Assembly (NCBI RefSeq): GCF_008831285.2
Contig: NC_045144.1
Span: forward strand, 20,415,716 to 20,479,715
DNA length: 64,000 bases
Direction of reading: 5' to 3'
DNA from: Nymphaea colorata
Lineage: Eukaryota > Streptophyta > Magnoliopsida > Nymphaeales > Nymphaeaceae
This document shows positions 12,097-24,423 of the stretch, one piece after another (the first letter of the stretch is position 1; every line of letters begins with the position of its first letter). The position numbers and the translations under genes are program-made. Below the pieces are notes generated by a model, which did not search any database, had not been told where the DNA came from, and saw only the letters and a program-made list of their open reading frames with translations.

Positions 12097-12224
12097 AAAA
12101 TAGTTGTTCCTGTTGGGAGGGAATTTTCATATGAATAAATTGATAATTTTAGTGGATCGCAAAATAGTTGTTCCTGTTGGGAGGGAATTTTCATATGAAT
12201 AAATTGATAATTTTAGTGGAAAGT
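12097..12224. repeat. 64-bp tandem duplication
   Basis: Two 64-bp units (12097-12160 and 12161-12224) are nearly identical; both contain TAGTTGTTCCTGTTGGGAGG and GAATAAATTGATAATTTTAG. The match suggests a recent duplication. Confidence 0.9.
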
Positions 12225-13292
12225 GCGATTTGACCTCTCATGTTCATGGCTGGAAAGGTGTCTTACAAGATTCAATAGCTGAAGCATATGGAGCATCTTC
12301 TGAAATGAAAGGAGGTGCTGTTTTCTTCAATCCAAGTTGCATTTGATAGCCGCTAATTTTAGATTAGAGGATTTTAAGACTGCAGTTTTTTATAAACTGC
12401 AGTTGATGCCCTCTCCCTCTCTCTATGGTTTCGACCGTCAATGGCGATCGACTACTTTTCTTCGCTGGCAATCATGACGGATGCCGGCCACCATAGATAT
12501 CACTCTACGACGAGGACCGAAACCTCCGGCCAACATTCTCTCTCTCTCTCTCCCCGGACCGGGCTTTTCCCAGTCAAAGCCTCTGACCGGCCATCTCTGT
12601 CTTTCTCTGTCCCAGCCAGCCATGTGGCCAGTTGAAACCATCAGCCGGCCCTTTTCTCTCATCTCTCTCTCTCTCCCCACACCACTTCCAATCAAAATTG
12701 ATTGGATGACCCATAAACAAGTTCACATAGTATTAATACACACACGCACACTGGCTATAAAAATGGTCACGATCATGCCCACCGCTTACTTAGTTACTTT
12801 CTGTCTTACAAGTGAACTCTGCTCATGTATCCTTTAAAAAAGAAAGATTATAATAATCTTTAACTTTCTGATCTCACGAAATTCAATTTAAAGAAAAAGA
12901 TTTTAATGGTTTACATTCCGCTTTTTGCATCTTTTGCATTCATCCAAGCAGTTGCAATTTTAAAAATCCTTAAAACCCAACCAAACATACTAAAGCAGCG
13001 CATAGCCACCAAGCATGTACGCCTGTGTGTACAAATCCAGCTACATAATAAGATACAGAGAGAAACTCAAGTGCATTAATACTGAAATATCCTCAAGATA
13101 CAAACTTTCTTTGCCAAGAAGGAACATTTGAAGCCAACCTTTGTGGACTCAAGCCAAAGAAGGTTTCAAAGGTTAAGAAAATCCTTCCATCCTATACATG
13201 AGCAGAGGACTAGGAAATGATGATGTTTCCAACATCCACTAAACACCAACGAAGTTGTGGATTGAAGATCCGAAGAATGAAGCAAAACGACG

Positions 13293-16200
13293 CTACTTCG
13301 GCGACTGCGGCATCTTAGTTATCTGGCGAATTTTTGCAATTTGTTTGCGCCACTCCCTAATGGGAACCTGCCAGAGAAATGGTTTGGTATTAAAGCAACT
13401 AATTGTTTGATGACACCGATAACTTTACAATCTTGAGAGAGCAGTTCTCACCGCAGGAAATCCTCCATAGTCGCCTGGTTCATTAATGCTTTTTGTAACA
13501 CAGCTATTAGCTGCTAGGCGGACCTGCATTTAGAACAAAACAACCCCCAGGTTAGAAAAAGGTCATTATTTCTAACTGCCATAGTATATACATAGGAAAC
13601 AAAGGTCACATGCCAGTACCAGCCCAAATTCAATTTAAATGTGATTGGGTCAAATCCATAATAGTCATGTGAATCTACAGTCATGTTAAAAAATTTATTT
13701 ATATATATGTATGTATATATATATATATATATATAATATTTAATTATTTCATGGGAAACCTTTTTCATAATTTCTTATGACAAAAATCAGACCAAGGTTT
13801 TTCTGTGATCAAGAATATAGTTCCCTTCTGGAATAGGTTATTGCGTTCTCGTCCTGTTTTATAGTTTGGAGAGCAGAGAGAGAAAATGGCAAAAGAGAAA
13901 TACTAGATGAAGACGGCCTGAGAATAGGAAATGCAGGGTGAGGGAGGAGCATGTGGTGCAGCCGGTGGACTGTGGGTTAAGGTTTTTTCTACTTCACCCA
14001 TAAGCCAGGCCCCCATCTGGAGCCTGTAACCCAGCCAGCCAGGCTGTTCAAGTAAACGGGCTGGGCCGAGCCAGGCCCAGGTTCCAATAGGTTTGGGGGT
14101 CGATTTTTTTTTACCCATGCCCAGTCTGATGACCAGTCTAACATGATATGTGCATATCAGATCTTACATGGCTACGACTAATGTGGAACTACATAGAATC
14201 AACATCTGAAAGTCTTCATAATATCATGGTTGGGAACCTTTCAATGTTTAATTTATGAGATTCTTTACCAGATAAACACCAAAGATGAGAAGGTTGATGA
14301 AACGCCATTAGCATGCATTAATGTAGCCCCTTACAGAGTGGCGAATGCATGCTGCATCAAAATCTATCATAAATATTTAGAAAGCAAAGGCCATAATATT
14401 TTCAACACCGCAGTTCTATAGTAGTACCAGAAAGAGAAAATTGCATGACGAATTGTTTGAATCCCTTCAAATCTTCTAGAAGACTACAACAATTCAGATT
14501 AATTATCAACAAAAAATATTTCAAGAATACCCAAAGAAAACATCAAAAAAGGCCATAACAAAATGAACTTAATAGGCAAAATCAGAATAACAAATATGAC
14601 AAGACCTAAAGGCTAAAAGTACAGCAACCCAAAAATGATTACCAAAATAATGCTGCCTCTGGCCCTCTATCATCTCCAATTAAAAAGACTAATGAATAGC
14701 AACTCGTAAAAGAGATTGTTTAAGCTGCGGAAACATAAACTTCCAAGTTCCAACTAACAGACAAAGTTTCAACTTTCAACTACTAGCCCATCAAGAAATA
14801 AAATTAAGCAGAACAGATACCGTTCTGCTTCAACAAGTGAAAAAAAAAAAACTCATGGAATGTGCTTCTCAATTCTACACATCACTTGGGTAAATTCCCC
14901 ACACATTTTGACAGAACTGATATGTGCATCTGCACCTTGACTTATTAATATCTGAGCTAGAGGTTAAAGTACCTTTGAAACAATGGAAACATGATCTCTT
15001 ACAGCTACTCTGCCACCCAGGGTGACATAGTCCTCTAGCCTACAAAAAGAAAAACAAATATATAACAAGGTCTGACACTAACTTCTTGCAATTTGGAAAA
15101 CTTATACCAACAGCACTTAACTTAGTGCCATTAGAATTTCAAATTTCCTGAAATGGAGAAGCAGCAACATACGTCACAGAACCTGCAATTCCAACTTGAC
15201 CACAAAGCATACAGCATCTTCCAATGACTACATTATGCCCTATCTGCACCAAAGCATCTCATTTCAGACCCAACCAAAGGGAAGAAGGATGCTGCAGCCT
15301 CTGGTGCAGCTACCTTGCAAACTGTGTACAACAGCCAGAAACCAGAATAAATTATCACAATGAACTAAAAAAAACAGAGGAAAAGAAATCCACCTGAACT
15401 AAATTATCTATCTTTGAGTGATCACCAATGATGGTATCTCTCCAACTGCAAATCACATGCATGGGTAGCATAATATCAATATTAGGCTAGCAATGCAATA
15501 TTGATTTTTTCTTAAAACAAAAGAAATAAATTCTTCATGTCATAAATCAGTATTCATTAAAGACAGTAATGAAGCAAGCAAAACTTATCTCAATCAATAT
15601 AAATATGTAAAATGCACACATTAAACACCCACCTTCCCCTGTCAATGCATGAATTGGCACCTATTTCCACATGGTTTCCTATTCTTGCATGAAGTAGCTG
15701 TGTCAAAACATCAAGTAGTAATTTACATCAGGAAAATAACACCTTAAGATCTTAAAGTTCTACTTTCAAGCTATCAACAAATTGGAGGTTTAATGTAATT
15801 GCATGCTATACCCACATTAGGGTATTCCTCATGGACTTGGAATAATTTCTGCAAAGAGAATCCTTTGAGGGATATTGGTACATCAACCAGTAGCAACTCA
15901 AAGATGTCATAACTAGTTTAAATGAGCACACTATTTAATGCTAACAACACAAAATTCTTATATCAAAATCAGATAAGAACCAGACATAAATGTCAATATC
16001 AAATAAAGACGGTGGTGGAGCCAGAAAAAAATTTTGAAGGGGCACTGATTCACAGGTTTTCATACCTGAAGGGGCACTTACATGTATAACAAAGTAAATA
16101 TTAAATAATATTAATGTAAAAATGAAAGAAATTTGAGAAGCTGGCATGGGCAACTGCCCCCACCAGCCTATACGTGACTCCACCACTGAATAAAGACTAT

Positions 16201-19200
16201 GGATTGAATTGGTTTTTTTGTTAAGTCTTATAGGAATCCAATTTTATAAGAATCCAATTTTCTGTATACTTTTTGACATGATAACACAAGTAATATTTCT
16301 CACGTGTATGCACCATAAATACAGTCATGATCTGTGTTATTAAAAATATGCCTAAGCTGGCATTTACGCTTTCTCCAATTACAACAATGATGAATGATCA
16401 AATAAAACAGCTAATTTATAAAGCAAATTACTCTTAACATATGTCAAAAATTAATAATAAAGTAAAAAGAAGAAAACTATTAAACTTCACCAACTTGAGG
16501 CTTTTTCAGCATCCTTCCTTCAACCACATCGAACCCAAACCCTGTTTGGAAATCCATTATAATAAAGTTAATGGACATATAAAGGCCAGCCTGCTGAACC
16601 ATTCAGATAGAAATTTTTTTTTACCATAATCCAATAATGACTCAGGATACAAACAGAATCATAAACTAGGAATTCCACGTGCAGTTCCAAAGATTTGAAC
16701 AAGCAGCTTTATGTTTGTCTATATCCTAATCACATGCAATAATAGATATGGTATTAAGGGGAAACAAAAATTCAAAAGAAACAAATCTCATTTCAACTGA
16801 TTTAGCAAATGAAAGGCAGTCCATACTCCCTCTGAGAGAGAGAGAATTGGTAATGCTTAGTGCAAAGACGCCTCAATACATAACTTTTGGTTACGGCCTG
16901 GACTCAGAGACTCATCAAGAATTTGTTACATTATGGCATTATGCTCTGAGTATAACAGATGTTCTTTTTGAACCTTCCACTTCTAGCAGAGTTAACACTT
17001 ATCAGATATAAACACATTGCTCAAGCCACATACTTTCTCCAGTCGAATTTTTATGAGTCATACACTTGGGGACACATGGCATTTTTAATTGCATATAAGG
17101 GTCATCATTTCAACTAGTCCCCGTGTTCCTCAAATGGATCGAACCTTATCTCAACCACATGGGGGCAGCTTTCCAGATTCATACTTTTCAATTTTTCCCG
17201 TCTAAAGGTACAAATTGGTCATGTCATAGCCTTTCACATGATCTGTTAATACTTTTCTCCAAGTCTTCAATCATTTCCTGTTCGGCTGTTCCACAAAATC
17301 CTTCAGAAGTCCAGGTCAGACACAAGCATCTTTACAACATGAACTCTTTCTACTTATCACGATAAGTTCTTCAATATTCAATACCATACACGAGGACTGG
17401 CCTACAAGCAATTGTACAAAAAGTCCCAATTGCAGAAGCGCTTTTCTATAATGTGTCAGGCTGTCAGCAGCTTGTCTCAAATTTGCCCATCTACCACTTC
17501 TTTTTCCAACATTATCTTTTCATCATATGCATCAAACATTGAAAATTCTAACAATGTTGAATTACAAATCCCTGTTATTGTGATGCTATTATGACAGTTT
17601 CGTTATTAAAACTGCATTTTTAATATGTTTCTATACTAAAACTGCATCTAATGTATTTAAATTTTTGTTCTACTAACCCTAAATCATTTATCCATAATAT
17701 GCTCCTCCAAAGTTCTAGTGTTCCCAATGCATCCATTCTGTCTTCACCATACAGTATTATATTTTCTTCAGGGGACATACACCATATGACCCCATCTCAG
17801 ACAGAAGAGAACACATCATCTTAATGAAAAATGATATGAGACTAAGTCACTAAGGTGATAATTAATTGACAAAGATGTATAGTTTGCTTCTTCTAAGTAT
17901 TCTTTGTTAAATGTGTTGCCCCTTTAAGGTACTTTGCTAAATCCTTTAGATTTTAGTTATGGGCTCTAACCCTGACGCATCTCATAACTGCTGCTCCTAC
18001 AAACCATTGGATGGGCCAGGTTGTGGAAGCCTTTCTGCCAGCAATTGGTGCCAGCATTCACGTTACATTTAGACTGTGTTTTAGTGTACTCAGCAACCCA
18101 CATGCACATCTAGATCAAACAGATGTCATCATATGCATAAGCTCCTCATAAGGTTCACAGTTCATCAAGCATCAACAAAAGATCCTTATATTTGAGAAAA
18201 ATTTCAACAGCTTATAGTTTCTGAAATAGAAGAATATACCATCTTGACCAACAGAGACACCATTGTGTATAATGCAATGGTCACCAATAGAGCAATTACA
18301 GAGGGATGCATTGTACCTGGAGAACATTCAGCACATTATGTCATCGTCAAGCTAAAAAGTGTATTAGAGACATGGTACATGCATCACATATTTCACATGA
18401 TCATGTTGTCATTCCTTTCAAAGCTACCTTCAGTATAATATTGTCTCCTTTAACCAAAAAAATCAAACTGCAGCAGAAACTTTAGCTAGTTTTTCAATTC
18501 ATAAACTGCAAAGAACTTGGTCTTGCTATAGAGAGCTCCACTACTGAGGGGTTTCACTGATGAGTGATGAGAGCAAATAGTGAGGATTCAATACAAAAGA
18601 AGAAAATCTCACAAGATATGGAATCCATAATGGTGCTAAACAAGCACACCAACTGGCCTCCTACGCACAAAAGTGGAGTTTAACACCACATGACTGGCAC
18701 ATTTAGATTACCATGAGGGACTACTAGCATAGATGGTTGGTTATTCATTAGGTTGAACAGTAGTTTGTGACAGAGACAACACAGTCAGTTTCCTGGGATG
18801 GAAGACATTAATGAACTGTCAATAGATTAAACATAATGTGTTGCTACAAGTCATTTCAATTTTCAACTTTTGAAACTCCTTCCTTTCCTTGGATGAAGGA
18901 AATAAGAGACCAGAGGATAAGAGCAACAGAGAGGCAGCCTAACGGAAATATGATGACTAAGATGATTCTGATCAAATCAGGGTCTATCCGCTCATATTGG
19001 ATGATCTAGGGAGGCACCAAGTGCATGGTAACTTCATTATAAACATAGAATATTCTGGATATAAGCTTAATAAGGTAAAACAATCTAATCTAAATGGTAG
19101 CCAAAAGATGGCAGTGAATCACCTTTGTGCACCAGTCTAGAATCTTCTCAACAAAAATCTTTTTAATGTTAAGAACTGTTGAGGGAGCTAACAGGATCCA

Positions 19201-21676
19201 TGACAAAAGTCAGAGATCAATTTGAGCTCTATCCTACTGAATGTGGCTGAGGTTAAGTTCAAGGCCATGGGAATTAAGACAAAAGGCAAGGGCATGACTG
19301 CCTGGTAAGATGATTTACGTTCCACAAGGCACTCCTGGAAGGTAGTTGTTGCAACGGCTGACAAATGAAGGGAATGCATCTTGGTTTTGTCAAGTCCTCC
19401 ATACTTCTTAATTACCATTTTTGCAGAGCATTGTATGCCTTGGGCCATCACACTGAGTGGCCTGATATTGGAGTGTAAATTGTTTATACTGACTGAACTG
19501 GATCCAATTCTTTGTGCATTCATTGCATTTTTAAGAGGTTTTCATAATGTATTTGGATACATACAATTGGTAACAAGAGAATGTGACTTTGATATCATCA
19601 AGGAGGCACTAGGCATGATGATGGACCCATTCAGATACATTCTTAAAGTTATCAAATTACATTGTCATTCTTTTCTCACAATGGAAGTTGGGAGTTCTGA
19701 AGGATATCCTATTTTCCTTCTCCCAGTATGCACTACTTGATGAACAAGAGGATGTAGCTGAGAGGTTCTAGCACTTGAGGACCTGTGTAAGCGAGCCCTA
19801 TAAATAGCCAGATCTTTAGCTCATGGCAGTCTCTAAGAAGCATGGGTGGAAAGTAACTGGTTGGACAGGAGAATAAAGCAGCCCTTAGCAACATAGGATA
19901 AAATAAAGGACTTGGCATGGCCAAAAGAGTTTAATTGACTAAAAAGCAATGCTGCTTTTAAACGGTGCAGATATAGGGCCAGTGATTTCAGTTGGTAATT
20001 CGATTGCAATGGCCAGGCAGGTTTCTTAATAAGAGACTCAAGATTCATTAGATGGAAAGTTGACAGACATCAAGGAGCTACAAGCCTTGAAGTATCCTTG
20101 AGAAAACAGTCAATTTCCCTACTTTTATTGGGAGATGAACCCATTTCAAGCCATTCAATATGATCAGCCAATATCCTTGATCAGACAAAAGATTTTCCTA
20201 AGTAACAAGAACACATTTTATGGAAAATAAACTGCAAGGCTATGAAAATGACAGGGTAGATCTTTGGATTTGGAGATAGAAAATGGTGCAATAAAAAGCA
20301 GACAAGGTAAATCAATTGAATGTTTTTCTCATACAAGTGTGCTCACAGGACCTGAAATAAGACCATCAAGGATCACTTCACATAGATGCAAAGAAAAATT
20401 ACTGCAAAAGGCTTATCGAAGCATGGAAAGCCACCAGGAGAAATGACGTGACTGAATATCGATTAATACTCACTTCAGCACACAATAAACTGAAGACAAA
20501 AGAATAGGACAATCCACACAGGACCTTAGATATCAAGACTTGATGGTTATATGCTGTCCTTATGGAAAGGGGAAAAAAACACTACAATGCCACAATGTTT
20601 GCACAACAATTATCACCAATAGCCTCTAGTGTGCACCGAAGAAAAAAGTAAAACAAACTCGAAGAAAGAATTTTATAAAAACTGTATGAATGTGATAACG
20701 TGACTGGACGAGAAAAGTGGTAAATAGTATTTAATGTCTTTAACTTTTTCAATTTTCATCAGCAATGATGCTATGGAAATCTTTGCCCACCTTTTACTAT
20801 TGACGATAAGACAGGAAAACTGAAGAAAACATACCCTATTTTGGTCGCTTGGCCAATCCCAACATCAGGCCCCACGATAGCACCTGAACCAAGGTGAACA
20901 TTCGCCCCAAGCACACTTCCAGAATGAACCACTGCACCAATTTCTACTACCACAGTAGGTTCTACTTTAGCCGAACTATGAATCCAACCACCACCGTTAT
21001 GCCATTTCTTGAACTCGGAAGAATCCACATCAGTCTTTACTCCTAAATATAGCATCAAAATGCAAACAAGAAGTAAACCTCTGAAATAATTTAGCAGAAG
21101 CATCACATGTCAAAAAGACTAATCACCTGAAATGTGGTTTAACCACACAGTAATGCAAGAGAAATGTTGTTATAATGACGAACTTAATGTACATTTGGTT
21201 ATTGAAGCGTTCTTAATTGGATATTATCAGTTGTCCTGCTCTTCAAGTGCCACCTTAATTACACTTTTTTTGAGGCACAAAGAACTTAAATCATAGATCT
21301 TCACAAGATGATGCAAAACTCATATTTCATCCTTGATCATGCTAATCTCCACCAAACCCGCTTACTGGGATAACTCCCATTAACACAATATCGTAACCAA
21401 AAGGAAGATACAAACTGCAACCAAATGAAGTACGAGAAAAACCAACTTTAGAGAGATATAACATGCGTAAAGAAAGAAGTGTGAGAAAGAGAAACAAAAC
21501 AAATGGATTTTACCTCGTTGGGAATCCCAAGAGAGTGAGGACGAACGGATGTGGCGAATGGGAGGATGACGAACGCTACCGTAGGGACTGCGATTACCAT
21601 TCGATAGAAAGGGGAGAGTGCGACCCCAAGCAGATGATACGCGCCTGTAGAGAAGGAAAGAAGAGGCTCTGCACAT
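13293..21676 (-). CDS. LPXD: LpxD-like UDP-3-O-acylglucosamine N-acyltransferase, mitochondrial
   Basis: The family transfers an acyl chain to the amino group of UDP-3-O-acylglucosamine in lipid A-type synthesis; plants keep a mitochondrial version. Ten coding exons join in frame to 298 residues: 21514-21676, 20835-21042, 18240-18316, 15816-15862, 15633-15697, 15394-15445, 15173-15243, 14973-15039, 13452-13523 and 13293-13367. The N-terminus ([19 protein letters not shown]) is Arg/Ser-rich, as in a mitochondrial presequence. Left-handed beta-helix hexapeptides follow ([45 protein letters not shown]). His207 in IGHNV matches the family's catalytic His. The tail has the plant-type [14 protein letters not shown]. 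An in-frame ATG at 21721 would add an Arg-Glu repeat coded by a (GA)n tract; I prefer 21676. Exon 4 is tentative: it is needed for phase but lacks the usual GFGF and KKPQ motifs. Confidence 0.88.
16010..16188. mobile_element. 179-bp hAT-type MITE in LpxD intron
   Basis: It begins CGGTGGTGGAGCCAG and ends GTGACTCCACCACTG, so the termini are inverted repeats of about 13 bp. AATAAAGA flanks it on both sides (16002-16009 and 16189-16196), an 8-bp target duplication typical of hAT. It sits in the intron between exons 3 and 4 of the minus-strand LpxD gene. Confidence 0.8.
16189..18239. other. Rest of LpxD intron 3
   Basis: AT-rich intron sequence with no conserved ORF. Short ORFs at 16748-17011 and 17123-17365 (plus) resemble nothing I know and run against the gene. 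Confidence 0.55.
18317..20834. other. LpxD intron 2, no internal gene seen
   Basis: A 2.5-kb intron. ORFs of about 110-119 codons occur on both strands around 19188-19740, but they overlap each other and show no family motif. Confidence 0.55.

Positions 21677-21677
<1 letters not shown>

Positions 21678-21709
<32 letters not shown>
21678..21709. repeat. (CT)n microsatellite at the LpxD start
   Basis: Sixteen CT units lie immediately 5' of the preferred LpxD ATG on the minus strand. It is either in the leader or, if translation begins at 21721, codes for an Arg-Glu repeat. Confidence 0.9.
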
Positions 21710-21712
<3 letters not shown>

Positions 21713-21734
21713 GAGTGGCAAGGGAGGCTCAAAA

Positions 21735-24180
21735 CAAAGATTGCTTATTTTTCATTTAGCATATTCATCACAGCCTTACACTTTATGGCAAAATCATTCT
21801 CTTAACTTTATTTATTTCAAATTAGTCTCCCCCAGTAACTTTTATTAAACCTAACATCAGTTCATGTTTCAGTCGATACCGAGTCCAATCAGTTTTAACA
21901 TTCATTCTGAATCCTCTTTTAAGCCCAAGAAAACCTCTACGTTTCTGAATTAGTTTGCTTTGAGCTTAAGTTCATCTTGGTCGTACCTTTAACCTGGTAA
22001 TTCATGTCTAAAATAATAAATTTTCTAACAAATCTCTAAGAAACATTATCAACTTGAGAATACGATTGTTTATTTTTTGGCAGATGGAATTGGGGAAGTA
22101 AAGCGTATGAGAGAAACCAGTGAATCTGAACTCTGAAGTAGATCACAGCACCTTGTTTCCTTTTTAAAGATTATGTTCTAATCTCAGACAACCTATATAT
22201 CATGTTTTTTCCAAATGAAAATCTATGTCCCCAGCATTGGTTAATATTGAAACCAAAAAGGCCTAAACTTAGCCTGTATAACGGAAATAAACATTAGAAT
22301 AGCAAGATGCAATATGTGCAAACCAATGGATATCAATGGATTGTTATGGTGAAGTTGGTTGAGTAGGCAAATGCAACAAGAGCTTGATTAGGAGACTGAC
22401 CAATAAAAAAAAAAAAGTAGGGATGTCAATGGATCGAATGTGCATGATTATAAGTTTCAGATTACCATTTGTTTGTATCTGGTAAATAAATCTCGGTTCG
22501 ATTCGCCAAGTATGTAATATCAACTTTGCCCTAGTCAAACTTTTTAATATATAAATGTCATATCTTATGCCAGTCAAATTCAATGTTGGTTTTAAACATT
22601 AAGTTCCATGCTAAGTTTAATTCAACACAAATATATCTCAATCAAATCAAACTATGACAATAGTTGGACAACACTCAAATTGCACCATTGGCGTCAGTAG
22701 GGATATGTTTGATAAGCTTGGATCTCATATCTAAGGTTACCACAGATTTTAAAACCATGGATATGTGGTTAGTCCCCTCTCTTTCAAACCATAAATCTGT
22801 AATTTTCACAAGGTCATGTAAAATTGAAAACACTGGTTAAAAAATTCATTGTTTGTTTAAGTTGTGGGATTAGCTTAGATTAAAAATCAGTCTCCAATCT
22901 CATGTATGAAGCTATCAAACATAGCATAAAAATTTTATTTGGAAGTGTCTATTTGCCTCAATTGTGAGATGTGAGGTGGTACGAAATCAACGGGAACATC
23001 AAATTCGAGGATTTGAGGCCAGACATCCTACTATCTAACCTCAAAAAATATGAGGTTTTTTCTTTATACGAGAAGATCTCAAATCCTCATGCTTGCATAA
23101 CAGTACAATCTAAGTCATATGGGTACCTGTATGAAGACATAGATACAAACACGGTAACTTTAGAAAATGTGGGTACAAAAGTACGACATGATATGTATAT
23201 GTATGTACCCAAAATGACACAACAAAAATGAAAATAAAAGCAACATTTAAATAATCAAACTAGTTTAAATAAAAACATTGCATATTAATAAACTATAAAA
23301 ACAGAAAGAAAACTAAGCTGAAAAACATCGAATCACATAAAATTAAGCAGTTTTGATCTAAAAAATACCCAATTGTATTAAAGTACACACTTTATGTATA
23401 GGTACGACCACATGGGTAGGTGGACTTTATTTAAGTATGTGACTTAGAGTACAATCAAGTGTTTGTTTACTTTATTATTTATGAGATTTATACACCCTTA
23501 AATAACAATTGGTGGGAAAGGGGAAAGCATTACATGTTATTTGTCATAGAGTAGAAAAAAATACATGGGGACGAAGGGTTGCAAAGCTGTCCTTTATAAG
23601 TCATCCACTTATTTGCATATGTTATCAAGTAATGCACATATCAAGAGAACTACTGAACAAGTTAGAAGAATAGACACGAATAATCGTAGCATCTCTTGTT
23701 ACGTGTGACACAAGTACAACAAAATGTGATGGACATGTTTGAATTAGGTACATAAGGCGGACAAAGTTAATTAGTTTATTTTCGAGTATATATTTTGCTT
23801 AAAATTTAGAAACAAAATTTATGTATTTTTTCCAATAAAAGCTAACATGAACACTGAACTGTTTGTATCAGAATAATACCACTACATGCATATTTTTTTT
23901 TCAATATACATTCACTCACTAAATTGCATTTCTCCTTTTATAAGTGACATATTAATTATGAATAAGAGGAGATAAAAGCGTAATCTAGTGGGTGATCGAT
24001 AAAACATACATAATACATTGCAGAAATGGTTCTCCTTTCTGAAATTGGGTAAAAAGTATGTTCGAAAAAAGAAAATTGACAAAAAAAAAATCTTACGAAA
24101 GGACCGTTTACTTTTGGGTAAATACCTAAAACAGGCTCGTGTCATTTGTTCCGTACAGCTGCTGCAATAGAATGAAGAAG
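21735..24180. other. Spacer between divergent LpxD and SF3A2 genes
   Basis: AT-rich 2.4-kb region presumably containing both promoters. Short ORFs (for example 22971-23231 plus and 23912-24145 minus) have no recognisable features. No RNA gene was found by eye. Confidence 0.5.
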
Positions 24181-24224
24181 GCGGTTAAACTAAAGAAAAG
24201 AGATCCACGACACTTCTCTCTCTC

Positions 24225-24232
24225 AACCCTAG
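24225..24232 (+). promoter_or_regulatory. Telo-box motif in SF3A2 leader region
   Basis: The sequence AACCCTAG lies in a CT-rich stretch about 200 bp upstream of the ATG. Telo-boxes are common near transcription starts of plant housekeeping and RNA-processing genes. Its role here is inferred from position only. Confidence 0.45.
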
Positions 24233-24312
24233 CTTTCTGGCCGGCTTCCTGCTGAGTTTCTCCGGCTACCGGCGCATCCGGCGGGCGGGACGTCGTGCCC
24301 CCAAGACCACCA

Positions 24313-24402
24313 GGTACCTCTCTGTCCGTGGGCGCTTGGCTGTTCTTCTTCGTTGAAATTTGTTTCCCGCCTGATTACTGGTGCCTCTTTTTCTTTCTAA
24401 GC
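24313..24402 (+). other. Probable SF3A2 5' UTR intron
   Basis: A donor (CACCAG followed by GTACCTCTC) and an acceptor (TTCTTTCTAAG) about 90 bp apart lie between the telo-box and the ATG. The enclosed sequence is T-rich and the flanks are GC-rich, as expected for a leader intron. This needs transcript support. Confidence 0.45.
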
Positions 24403-24423
24403 TAGCGAGAGGGAGCGACATAA

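Noticed and set aside
22971-23231. 86-codon plus-strand ORF in the LpxD-SF3A2 spacer
   Set aside because: No recognisable motif, no promoter or splice evidence, AT-rich context.
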